Positions 56,943-64,000 of a stretch of DNA of 64,000 nt are shown in pieces. The stretch is from the NCBI RefSeq assembly GCF_900186865.1, contig NZ_LT906480.1, forward strand, positions 700,001 to 764,000. The letters are read 5' to 3'. This stretch comes from Stenotrophomonas maltophilia. GTDB lineage: Bacteria > Pseudomonadota > Gammaproteobacteria > Xanthomonadales > Xanthomonadaceae. The translations under genes were made by a program, and so were the position numbers. Every line of letters begins with the position of its first letter. The first letter of the stretch is position 1. Under the pieces are notes generated by a model. That model was given only the letters and a program-made list of their open reading frames with translations, did not search any database and had not been told where the DNA came from.

Positions 56943-57111
56943 CGCGGAACCCGTAACACCGGGGTCACCCCGGCGCAGCACCTGCAGTACCCGCATCACA
57001 ACGCAGCAACGCAATACACAACCCACACAGCCGCAACGGCAACATGACACGCGAAGGCAGGAGGCCCGACCGTCCATGCCACCGACAAGCGGATACAACG
57101 AGGACACGGAC
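56943..57111. promoter_or_regulatory. ftsA-ftsZ gap
   Basis: Unlike the rest of the cluster, where genes overlap, 169 bases separate ftsA and ftsZ. The left part has a small hairpin CCGGGGT/ACCCCGG; the middle is C/A-rich with no stems. Two ribosome sites are present: GGAGG 11 bases before an ATG at 57076, and GAGG 8 bases before the chosen ATG 57112. A local ftsZ promoter, common in this place, is likely but no clear hexamers are seen. Confidence 0.45.
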
Positions 57112-58347
57112 ATGGCGCATTTTGAACTGATCGAAAAGATGGCACCCAATGCGGTGATCAAGGTGGTTGGCGTGGGCGGCGGCGGCGGCAATGCCGTGGC
57201 GCACATGGTCAACTCGGCGGTGGACGGCGTGGAATTCATCACCGCCAACACCGACTCGCAGGCCATCAAGAATTGCGGTGCCAAGCTGCAGCTGCAGCTG
57301 GGTACCAACGTGACCAAGGGCCTGGGCGCAGGCGCGAACCCGGAAGTCGGCCGCCAGGCCGCGCTGGAAGACCGTGAGCGCATCATGGACGCCCTGCAGG
57401 GCGCGGACATGGTGTTCATCACCGCCGGCATGGGCGGCGGCACCGGCACCGGCGCTGCACCGGTGGTGGCGCAGCTGGCCAAGGAGATGGGCATCCTGAC
57501 CGTGGCCGTGGTCACCAAGCCGTTCCCGTTCGAAGGCCGTCGCCGCATGCAGGTGGCGCTGAAGGGCATCGAGGAACTGAGCCAGCACTGCGACTCGCTG
57601 ATCACCATCCCGAACGAGAAGCTGATCACCGTGCTGGGCCGCAACGCGACCATGATCCAGGCATTCCGCGCCGCCAACGACGTGCTGCAGGGCGCCGTGC
57701 AGGGCATCGCCGACCTGATCGTGCGTCCGGGCCTGATCAACGTCGACTTCGCCGACGTGCGCACCGTCATGTCCGAAATGGGCCTGGCGATGATGGGTAC
57801 CGGCACCGCCCGTGGCGATGACCGCGCCCAGGCCGCTGCCGAATCGGCCATCCAGAACCCGCTGCTGGACGACGTGAACCTGGCCGGTGCCAACGGCATC
57901 CTGGTCAACATCACCGCCGGTGCGGACTTCACCATGGCCGAGTTCGACGAGATCGGCCGCACCATCGACGGCTTCGCTTCGGAAGACGCCACCGTGGTGG
58001 TCGGCACCGTGCTCGACCCGGACATGCAGGACGAAGTGCGCGTGACCGTGGTTGCCACCGGCCTGAACCGCGTGTCGGCCAGCAAGGCCCAGCGTCCGGG
58101 CGAGCGCGCGCCGATCAAGCTGGTCCGCAACGCCACCACCGGCCAGCCGGAGTTCGGCGACTTCGACAACGGCGGCGACGCCGTGTCCAAGGCCGTCGGC
58201 GGCATGGGCCTGGGCCTGCGTCGCGCCAGCAGCGATACCGCGGCGGCTTCGGCCCCGTCGGCGCCGTCCTCTTCGGCCCCGGCCGCGGCAGAACTGCCGA
58301 ACGATTATCTGGACATCCCGGCGTTCCTGCGCCGCCAGGCGGACTGA
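57112..58347 (+). CDS. ftsZ: Cell division GTPase FtsZ
   Basis: Tubulin-like protein forming the Z ring. From ATG 57112, 411 residues ([20 protein letters not shown]). GTP site: [16 protein letters not shown] and the tubulin signature [25 protein letters not shown] (T7 loop with catalytic aspartates further in [15 protein letters not shown]). Variable linker about 320-395 rich in Ala/Ser, then the conserved C-terminal peptide [14 protein letters not shown], which binds FtsA and ZipA. An in-frame ATG at 57076 would add [12 protein letters not shown]. Confidence 0.98.
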   Translation: MAHFELIEKMAPNAVIKVVGVGGGGGNAVAHMVNSAVDGVEFITANTDSQAIKNCGAKLQLQLGTNVTKGLGAGANPEVGRQAALEDRERIMDALQGADMVFITAGMGGGTGTGAAPVVAQLAKEMGILTVAVVTKPFPFEGRRRMQVALKGIEELSQHCDSLITIPNEKLITVLGRNATMIQAFRAANDVLQGAVQGIADLIVRPGLINVDFADVRTVMSEMGLAMMGTGTARGDDRAQAAAESAIQNPLLDDVNLAGANGILVNITAGADFTMAEFDEIGRTIDGFASEDATVVVGTVLDPDMQDEVRVTVVATGLNRVSASKAQRPGERAPIKLVRNATTGQPEFGDFDNGGDAVSKAVGGMGLGLRRASSDTAAASAPSAPSSSAPAAAELPNDYLDIPAFLRRQAD

Positions 58348-58539
58348 GCGGGCCGGCCCGGGGTTGTCCTCCCCGGGTTGCGCCACCATGTCCTGAAATC
58401 GCGGGCGCCGGGCCAGGATGGGCCCGGCCGCCCTGCTTCATGTGCGTCCCATTGGCGCGCCGGTGTGTCCTGCCTGCCTTTCAGCCGGGGTAGGGGACCG
58501 TGCGTGTTAATCTAATGTGTCACTTCCGGTCCATCCCCC
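58348..58539. other. ftsZ-lpxC gap
   Basis: No gene. GCCCGGGGTTGTCCTCCCCGGG (58358-58379) can form a short stem after ftsZ, perhaps a partial terminator. AT-richer GTTAATCTAATGTG at 58506-58519 looks like a -10 region for lpxC. Confidence 0.45.
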
Positions 58540-59451
58540 ATGATCCAGCAACGCACCCTCAAGAACACGATCCGCGCCACCGGCGTTGGCCTGCACAGCG
58601 GTGACAAGGTCTACATGACCCTGCGCCCGGCACCGGTCAACCATGGCATCGTGTTCCGCCGCGTGGACCTGGACCCGGTGGTGGAAGTGCCGGCCAAGGC
58701 CGAGCTGGTCACCGAAGTGACGCTGTGCACCGGCCTGACCTGCAACGACGCCAAGATCCAGACCGTCGAACACCTGATGTCGGCGCTGGCCGGCCTGGGC
58801 GTGGACAACATCATTGTCGAACTGTCCTCGGCCGAGCTGCCGATCATGGACGGTTCGGCCGGCCCGTTCGTGTTCCTGCTGCAGTCGGCGGGCATCGTGG
58901 AACAGGATGCGCCCAAGCGCTTCATCCGCGTGCTGAAGACCGTGGAAGTGACCGAAGGCGACAAGGTGGCCCGCTTCAGCCCGTACGAGGGCTACAAGCT
59001 GGGCTTCACCATCCAGTTCGACCACCCGATGATTCCGGCCAAGCAGTCGCGCCAGGAAATCGAGTTCTCGACGCTGGCCTACACCAAGGAAATCTCCCGC
59101 GCGCGCACCTTCGGTTTCATGCGCGACCTGGAATACATGCGCGAGCGCAACCTGGGCCTGGGCGGTTCGATGGACAACGCCATCGTGCTGGACGAGTTCC
59201 GCGTGCTCAACGAAGACGGCCTGCGCTACGCCGACGAATTCGTGCGCCACAAGATCCTCGATGCGATCGGCGACCTCTACCTGGCCGGTGGCCAGGTGCT
59301 GGGTGCCTACGAAGGCTTCAAGTCCGGTCACGCCCTCAACAACAAGCTGGTGCGGGCGCTGATGGCCGACGCCACTGCCTGGGAATGGGTCAGTTTCGAC
59401 TCGCCGGCGACGCCGGATCCGGTCGAATATGCCACTCCGGCCTACGCCTGA
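58540..59451 (+). CDS. lpxC: UDP-3-O-acyl-N-acetylglucosamine deacetylase
   Basis: Committed step of lipid A synthesis; zinc amidase. 303 residues, usual length. Zinc ligands His78 ([16 protein letters not shown]), His237 and Asp241 ([16 protein letters not shown]) and general acid His264 ([13 protein letters not shown]) match E. coli His79/238/Asp242/His265. First strand [20 protein letters not shown] is also typical. Last gene of the dcw cluster, with its own likely promoter and an intrinsic terminator behind it. Confidence 0.98.
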   Translation: MIQQRTLKNTIRATGVGLHSGDKVYMTLRPAPVNHGIVFRRVDLDPVVEVPAKAELVTEVTLCTGLTCNDAKIQTVEHLMSALAGLGVDNIIVELSSAELPIMDGSAGPFVFLLQSAGIVEQDAPKRFIRVLKTVEVTEGDKVARFSPYEGYKLGFTIQFDHPMIPAKQSRQEIEFSTLAYTKEISRARTFGFMRDLEYMRERNLGLGGSMDNAIVLDEFRVLNEDGLRYADEFVRHKILDAIGDLYLAGGQVLGAYEGFKSGHALNNKLVRALMADATAWEWVSFDSPATPDPVEYATPAYA

Positions 59452-59481
59452 TTTATGTAGGTTGTTGAATTAAAAGGCAAA

Positions 59482-59505
59482 AACGCCGCCTTCCAGGGCG
59501 GCGTT
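59482..59505 (+). terminator. Terminator of lpxC and the dcw cluster
   Basis: AACGCCGCC (59482-59490) pairs with GGCGGCGTT (59497-59505), loop TTCCAG, 30 bases past lpxC. A T-rich GTCGTTTC follows; upstream A-rich bases could make it work in both directions. Confidence 0.8.
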
Positions 59506-59733
59506 GTCGTTTCAGGCGTGTTCGGCGCATTCAGCATGCTTGACACGCGTCAAGGCCGGTTCGAGGTCACGGTTTTGTGAACCTGTTGGATCGGAAGCCT
59601 GAATTTAACGCAGTTTTAACAACAATCTAACGACAGGCCCCCGGATGGCAGCTAGGATGCGACCCGGCCCCCGAAATGTTTCACGCCGTGGTGACACGCG
59701 CGACGGGGAGCGGAGCCGGATGCTCCGTTGTCG
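59506..59733. other. Gap between lpxC and dciA
   Basis: No gene seen. AT-rich GTTTTAACAACAATCTAACG at 59612-59631 could hold a promoter toward the right, but only a convergent gene lies there. Nothing else recognised. Confidence 0.3.
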
Positions 59734-60183
59734 TCAGGACCGCTTCTTCGGCTTCGAAGGAACGTCCTGCAGGCAAGCCAAGGCGTCGCGTAGCCCTTTG
59801 TGCGTGGCGGCTGAAACTGCGTGGGGTCCATTCCGGTTGTCGAGCGCTGGGGAGCGCGTGGGAGTGGGAGACGCAGTCTTGATGGTCACCCTGGTGGCCT
59901 TCAGCCCGATGGAACGGGCCGCGTCGAGCAACTGGGCTTCGGCAAGCCGCAACTTGGCATGCCAGACCGGGGACTCGACGAGAAAAACGAGGTGTTCCCC
60001 GTCCACATTGGCCAGCCGGCAACGGCTGCGCAGAGGTGGCGGCAACTGGGGGCGCAACTGACGGTCCAGCGCGTCGAGCCACAAGGCACGCCGCAGCGGG
60101 TTCCCGCTTTTGTCCGCCATCACCGCATCCAGCGCCGGCTTCGGCACTGACGCGGGGCGAACGCTGGATTTCGGCTCAGACAT
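59734..60183 (-). CDS. dciA: DciA/DUF721 family helicase-loading protein
   Basis: Replicative helicase loader in bacteria lacking DnaC and DnaI; interacts with DnaB. 149 residues. Recognisable core: ALDRQLRPQLPPPLRSRCRL, GEHLVFLVESPVWHAKLRLA and EAQLLDAARSIGLKATRVTI, the KH-like DUF721 fold. The Pro/Ser/Lys-rich C-terminal tail (PSKPKKRS) is disordered, as usual. It is divergent from the M23 peptidase with only 12 bases between the start codons. lpxC-dciA-M23-secA is a common gamma-proteobacterial order. Confidence 0.88.
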   Translation of the reverse strand: MSEPKSSVRPASVPKPALDAVMADKSGNPLRRALWLDALDRQLRPQLPPPLRSRCRLANVDGEHLVFLVESPVWHAKLRLAEAQLLDAARSIGLKATRVTIKTASPTPTRSPALDNRNGPHAVSAATHKGLRDALACLQDVPSKPKKRS

Positions 60184-60195
60184 GAAAACTCACTG

Positions 60196-61152
60196 ATGGC
60201 ATTCAAAAAGATCGTAATCAAAACGCGTGAAGGACAGGCCAAGTCGTCGCCGATCGCGCGTTTGCGGTTCTATTTCGAGGACCGCCCCCGCGCCCTGCTG
60301 GGCAGCGTGCTCGGGGTAGGCTGCATTATCGGCCTTGCTGGCGGCATTGGCGCCAGCGCGCTGAATGATTCCCGGCTGCAGGCCAAGGTCGAGCGCCAGG
60401 ATGCGGAACTGGCCAAGGTCAAGCGCGATGCGCAGACCCAGGTCAACGCGCTGGCGGCACGCCTCGGCGAGCTGCAGGCGCAGGCTACCCGCCTGAACGC
60501 CCTTGGCGAACGGCTGACCCAGATGGGCAAGCTGGAAGACGGCGAGTTCGACTTCAACGAGACCCCTGGCCTCGGTGACGGCGATGCCGGCGGCCCGACC
60601 AGCGACATCCCGGTCAAGGACGTCAACGCCGACTTACAGGTGCTGGAGCAGCGTTTCGCTGCTTCAGGCCGCCAGTTGTCGGTGATGGAATCGCTGATGT
60701 TCGACCACCAGCTGCAGCAGAACGCCGTGCCCTCGCGCATGCCGATCCGCAACAGCTACGTGACCTCCGGTTTCGGCACCCGTGCCGACCCGTTCGGCCG
60801 CGGTGCCGCCACCCACAAGGGCATGGACTTCCACGCCAGGGTCGGTGACCCGGTGATGGCCGTGGCCGAAGGCGTGGTCAGCTTCTCCGGCGTGAAGGGC
60901 GGCTACGGCAACGTGGTCGACGTCGACCACGGTAACGGCTATGTCACCCGCTACGCGCATAATTCGCGCCTGGTGGTGAAGGTCGGCGACCTGGTCCGTG
61001 CCGGGCAGGAAGTGGCCAAGGCCGGTTCCACCGGTCGTTCGACCGGCGCCCACGTGCACTTCGAGGTGTGGGAGAACGGCAACGTGGTCAACCCGCGCAA
61101 GTTCCTCGGCGACGGCGGCAACACGCCGGTCGGCCGCGTCAGCCGCGGCTGA
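60196..61152 (+). CDS. M23-family (LytM-type) peptidoglycan endopeptidase
   Basis: Cell wall hydrolase acting in the periplasm. 318 residues: basic cytosolic N-terminus, one helix (about 35-55), a coiled coil (57-110), then the peptidase domain (about 180-305). Zinc and catalytic residues His207 and Asp211 (HKGMD), His255 (RYAH) and His286/His288 (HVHFE) are all present, so it should be active rather than a NlpD/EnvC-type activator. It resembles the NlpD-adjacent peptidase usually found before secA in xanthomonads. Confidence 0.92.
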   Translation: MAFKKIVIKTREGQAKSSPIARLRFYFEDRPRALLGSVLGVGCIIGLAGGIGASALNDSRLQAKVERQDAELAKVKRDAQTQVNALAARLGELQAQATRLNALGERLTQMGKLEDGEFDFNETPGLGDGDAGGPTSDIPVKDVNADLQVLEQRFAASGRQLSVMESLMFDHQLQQNAVPSRMPIRNSYVTSGFGTRADPFGRGAATHKGMDFHARVGDPVMAVAEGVVSFSGVKGGYGNVVDVDHGNGYVTRYAHNSRLVVKVGDLVRAGQEVAKAGSTGRSTGAHVHFEVWENGNVVNPRKFLGDGGNTPVGRVSRG

Positions 61153-61156
61153 TGCC

Positions 61157-61197
61157 CGGGTCGGATCCCTTCCGCGCCGCGGGAGGGCTCTGACCCG
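61157..61197. repeat. GGGTCGGAT-type palindromic repeat
   Basis: CGGGTCGGATCCCTTCC ... GGGAGGGCTCTGACCCG, third locus of the family at 20460 and 21898. Confidence 0.75.
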
Positions 61198-61210
61198 ATG
61201 CGGTTGATCT

Positions 61211-61283
61211 GGTAGTGCCGGCCGCTGGCCGGCAATTCCTTGAGGGGCCCGAACGAGGTTGCCGGCCAGCGGCCGGCACTACC
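61211..61283. repeat. GTAG (SMAG-type) inverted pair before secA
   Basis: GGTAGTGCCGGCCGCTGGCC and, inverted, GCCGGCCAGCGGCCGGCACT with ACC. About 73 bp; folds into one long stem or two small hairpins. Lies between the peptidase and the secA promoter. Confidence 0.9.
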
Positions 61284-61342
61284 GGGAATGTTCGGATGCC
61301 ATTGCCGCCAACGGGTTGAAACCCCTTGCGGCCGTCCCAAGC

Positions 61343-61348
61343 TACAAT
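61343..61348 (+). promoter_or_regulatory. -10 box of secA (candidate)
   Basis: TACAAT, 103 bases before the secA start; TTGAAA lies 21 bases upstream, too far for a standard promoter. Position after the repeats fits a secA promoter. Confidence 0.35.
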
Positions 61349-61450
61349 GGGTGTTGCCATCGACAGGGCGCCAGGCGCCCTGTTTCGTTTGCGGCGGACG
61401 GATCCCAAGGGGGAGGCCGGGCGTCGTGTCCATCCAACCCGGTTCCTTCA

Positions 61451-64000
61451 ATGATCAACAGCCTGCTTACCCGCGTATTTGGCAGTCGTAACGAACGACA
61501 GCTGCGCCAGCTCAACCGCATCGTCGCCAAGATCAATGCGCTGGAGCCGGAGATCGAGAAGCTTTCCGACGAGCAGCTTCAGGCCAAGACGCCGGAGTTC
61601 AAGCAGCGCATCGCTGACGGTGAAGCCCTGGACAAGGTGCTGCCGGAAGCCTTCGCGGTCTGCCGCGAAGCCGGCCGCCGCGTGCTGGGCATGCGCCACT
61701 ACGACGTGCAGCTGATCGGCGGCATGGTGCTTCACCTGGGCAAGATCGCAGAAATGCGCACCGGTGAAGGCAAGACCCTGGTGGCGACCCTGCCGGTGTA
61801 TCTCAACGCGCTGGAAGGCAAGGGCGTGCACGTGGTCACCGTGAACGACTACCTGGCCCGCCGCGACGCCGCGCAGATGGGCAAGCTGTACAACTGGCTG
61901 GGCCTGAGCGTGGGCGTGGTCTACCCGGGCATGCCGCACAGCGACAAGCGCGAAGCCTACGCCGCCGACATCACCTACGGCACCAACAACGAATTCGGTT
62001 TCGACTACCTGCGCGACAACATGGCGCTGTCCAAGGCCGACCGCTACCAGCGCGGCCTGCACTACGCCATCGTCGACGAAGTCGACTCCATCCTGATCGA
62101 CGAAGCGCGTACCCCGCTGATCATCTCCGGCCCGGCCGATGATTCCCCGGAGCTGTACATCCGTGTCAACCGCGTCGTGCCGCACCTGGTCAAGCAGGAA
62201 GCGGAAGACGGCGAAGGCGACTTCTGGGTCGACGAGAAGGGCAAGCAGGTGCACCTGTCCGAAGCGGGCATGGAGCACGCCGAGCAGCTGCTGGTCGAAG
62301 CCGGCATCCTCGATGGCGAGACCGAAGGCCTGTACGCGGCACAGAACCTGACCGTGGTGCACCACCTCAACGCCGCGCTGCGCGCGCACGCCATCTACCA
62401 GCGTGACGTGGACTACATCGTGCGCGACGGCGAAGTGGTCATCGTCGACGAATTCACCGGCCGTACCCTGGCCGGCCGCCGCTGGTCCGATGGCCTGCAC
62501 CAGGCGGTGGAAGCGAAGGAAGGCGTGCCGGTCCAGCGCGAGAACCAGACGCTGGCCAGCATCACCTTCCAGAACCTGTTCCGCATGTACAAGAAGCTGT
62601 CCGGCATGACCGGCACGGCCGATACCGAAGCGTTCGAATTCCAGAGCATCTACGGGCTGGAAGTGGTGGTGATCCCGACCAACCGCCCGACCATCCGCAA
62701 GGACAGCCCGGACCAGGTGTTCCTCAACCGCAAGGGCAAGTTCAACGCGGTGCTGGCCGACATCGAAGAATGCGCCAAGCGCGGCCAGCCGGTGCTGGTC
62801 GGTACCACCTCGATTGAAACTTCGGAAATGCTGTCCGAGCACCTGAGCAAGGCCGGTGTGAAGCACGAAGTGCTCAATGCCAAGCAGCACGACCGCGAAG
62901 CGACCATCGTCGCCAACGCCGGCCGTCCGGGCGCGGTAACCATCGCCACCAACATGGCCGGCCGTGGTACCGATATCGTGCTGGGCGGTTCGTTGGAAGC
63001 AGAGCTCCACGCGCTGGGCGAGGACGCGACCGACGAGCAGAAGGCCGCGGTCAAGGCCGACTGGCAGAAGCGCCACGAGGCAGTGAAGGCGGCGGGCGGC
63101 CTGCACATCGTCGGCACCGAGCGCCATGAGTCGCGCCGTATCGACAACCAGTTGCGTGGCCGTTCGGGCCGCCAGGGTGACCCGGGTTCGTCCCGCTTCT
63201 ACCTGTCGCTGGAAGACAACCTGATGCGCATCTTCGCCTCCGACTGGGTGCAGAAGGCCATGCGCATGATGGGCATGAAGGAAGACGACGTCATCGAAGA
63301 CCGCCTGGTCAGCCGCCAGATCGAGAAGGCGCAGCGCAAGGTCGAGGCCCACAACTTCGACATCCGCAAGAACCTGCTGGACTTCGACGACGTCAACAAC
63401 GACCAGCGCAAGGTGATCTACGCCCAGCGCGACGAACTGCTGGACGCCGAGTCGGTGAAGGACAACGTCGACGGCATCCGCGACGACGTGATCTTCGACG
63501 TGGTGGCCCGCTTCGTGCCGCCGAACTCGATCGACGAGCAGTGGGACCTGCGTGGCCTGGAAGCGACCCTCGAGTCGGACTTCGGCCTGCAGATGTCTCT
63601 GACCGACCTGGTCAAGGAACACGAGGAGCTGGACGCCGAGGCGATTGCCGCCAAGGTGCAGGAACGCGTCAACCAGCACTTCGCCGAGAAGGAAGCTGGC
63701 GTGGGCGAAGAGACCATGCGCGCGCTGGAGAAGCACGTGATGCTGACCGTGCTGGACCAGAGCTGGAAGGAGCACCTGGCGCGCATGGATTACCTGCGCC
63801 AGGGCATCTACCTGCGTGGTTACGCACAGAAGCAGCCCAAGCAGGAATACAAGAAGGAAGCCTTCGAGCTGTTCTCGGACATGCTGGAAAACGTCAAGCG
63901 CGAAGTGGTGACCCTGCTGTCGCGCGTGCGCATCCGCAGCGACGAGGAAGTGCAGGCGCTGGAAGCGGCCGAACGCCAGCAGGCCGAAGCCCGCCTGAGC
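61451..64000 (+). CDS. secA: Protein translocase ATPase SecA, 5' part (3' end outside window)
   Basis: Motor of the Sec pathway that pushes unfolded preproteins through SecYEG. The first 850 codons are seen; the family has about 900-915, so only the C-terminal linker and zinc-binding tail are missing. Starts [20 protein letters not shown]. Motifs: [15 protein letters not shown] (Lys108, Walker A), [34 protein letters not shown] (Walker B), and [13 protein letters not shown] with [20 protein letters not shown] (motifs V/VI), plus a preprotein cross-linking domain with [20 protein letters not shown]. No break inside. Confidence 0.97.
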   Translation, partial: MINSLLTRVFGSRNERQLRQLNRIVAKINALEPEIEKLSDEQLQAKTPEFKQRIADGEALDKVLPEAFAVCREAGRRVLGMRHYDVQLIGGMVLHLGKIAEMRTGEGKTLVATLPVYLNALEGKGVHVVTVNDYLARRDAAQMGKLYNWLGLSVGVVYPGMPHSDKREAYAADITYGTNNEFGFDYLRDNMALSKADRYQRGLHYAIVDEVDSILIDEARTPLIISGPADDSPELYIRVNRVVPHLVKQEAEDGEGDFWVDEKGKQVHLSEAGMEHAEQLLVEAGILDGETEGLYAAQNLTVVHHLNAALRAHAIYQRDVDYIVRDGEVVIVDEFTGRTLAGRRWSDGLHQAVEAKEGVPVQRENQTLASITFQNLFRMYKKLSGMTGTADTEAFEFQSIYGLEVVVIPTNRPTIRKDSPDQVFLNRKGKFNAVLADIEECAKRGQPVLVGTTSIETSEMLSEHLSKAGVKHEVLNAKQHDREATIVANAGRPGAVTIATNMAGRGTDIVLGGSLEAELHALGEDATDEQKAAVKADWQKRHEAVKAAGGLHIVGTERHESRRIDNQLRGRSGRQGDPGSSRFYLSLEDNLMRIFASDWVQKAMRMMGMKEDDVIEDRLVSRQIEKAQRKVEAHNFDIRKNLLDFDDVNNDQRKVIYAQRDELLDAESVKDNVDGIRDDVIFDVVARFVPPNSIDEQWDLRGLEATLESDFGLQMSLTDLVKEHEELDAEAIAAKVQERVNQHFAEKEAGVGEETMRALEKHVMLTVLDQSWKEHLARMDYLRQGIYLRGYAQKQPKQEYKKEAFELFSDMLENVKREVVTLLSRVRIRSDEEVQALEAAERQQAEARLS

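Noticed and set aside
57076-57111. ATG 57076 as the main ftsZ start
   Set aside because: The 12 extra residues are not part of the family N-terminus, although the ribosome site is good; kept as a finding only.
61448-63775. 775-residue open frame on the minus strand opposite secA
   Set aside because: Shadow of secA; no recognisable motif and full overlap with a certain gene.

Overview
This window looks like chromosome from Stenotrophomonas, most likely the S. maltophilia complex. The evidence is the high G+C content, an SMF-1-type fimbrial operon, an Ax21-family outer-membrane protein, many GTAG-headed palindromes of the SMAG/REP type, and a xanthomonad order of ribosome-, riboflavin- and cell-wall genes. 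I saw no transposase, integrase, phage gene, CRISPR array, tRNA or rRNA. The one stable RNA gene is rnpB, and there is one clear FMN riboswitch.

Layout. (1) 1-6765: the 3' part of pncB, a small pilin-like gene on the other strand, then a four-gene chaperone-usher operon (pilin, chaperone, usher, tip adhesin). (2) 6983-16383: a synthase-dependent exopolysaccharide locus: wecB-like epimerase, BcsB-like periplasmic protein, NfrB-like glycosyltransferase with a C-terminal MshEN-like region, NfrA-like outer-membrane TPR protein, and a convergent DUF4434-type lipoprotein. It resembles the E. coli NfrA/NfrB system (phage N4 receptor, c-di-GMP-controlled glycan), with BcsB and the epimerase physically added. 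The epimerase has an in-frame TAG at codon 38, exactly where the family has Gln. (3) 16578-23390: purine permease, ettA, an RcnB-like protein, glyA and three tandem paralogous membrane proteins. (4) 23540-31938: nrdR, ribD, three secreted proteins including Ax21, then FMN riboswitch-ribE-ribBA-ribH-nusB-thiL. (5) 32058-42297: a small gene with a strongly structured leader, an acyltransferase with SGNH domain, an FAD-linked oxidase, a DUF457 membrane protein carrying an exactly in-frame 90-bp REP insertion, yraN, lpoA, rsmI, rnpB, a DM13-like protein and an NRDE protein. (6) 42378-59505: the division and cell wall cluster mraZ-rsmH-ftsL-ftsI-murE-murF-mraY-ftsW-murG-murC-ddlB-ftsQ-ftsA-ftsZ-lpxC, without murD. 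(7) 59734-64000: dciA, divergent M23 peptidase and the first 850 codons of secA.

How the genes work together. The first 16 kb is about the cell surface: adhesive fimbriae and a secreted glycan. The cell wall cluster makes lipid II and the divisome from one promoter region that holds two DnaA-box-like sites and a row of GGG boxes at about 10-bp spacing typical of MraZ operators. The missing murD fits the MurD2/MurL route described in Xanthomonas. Between operons almost every gap holds one of several short palindromic repeat families.
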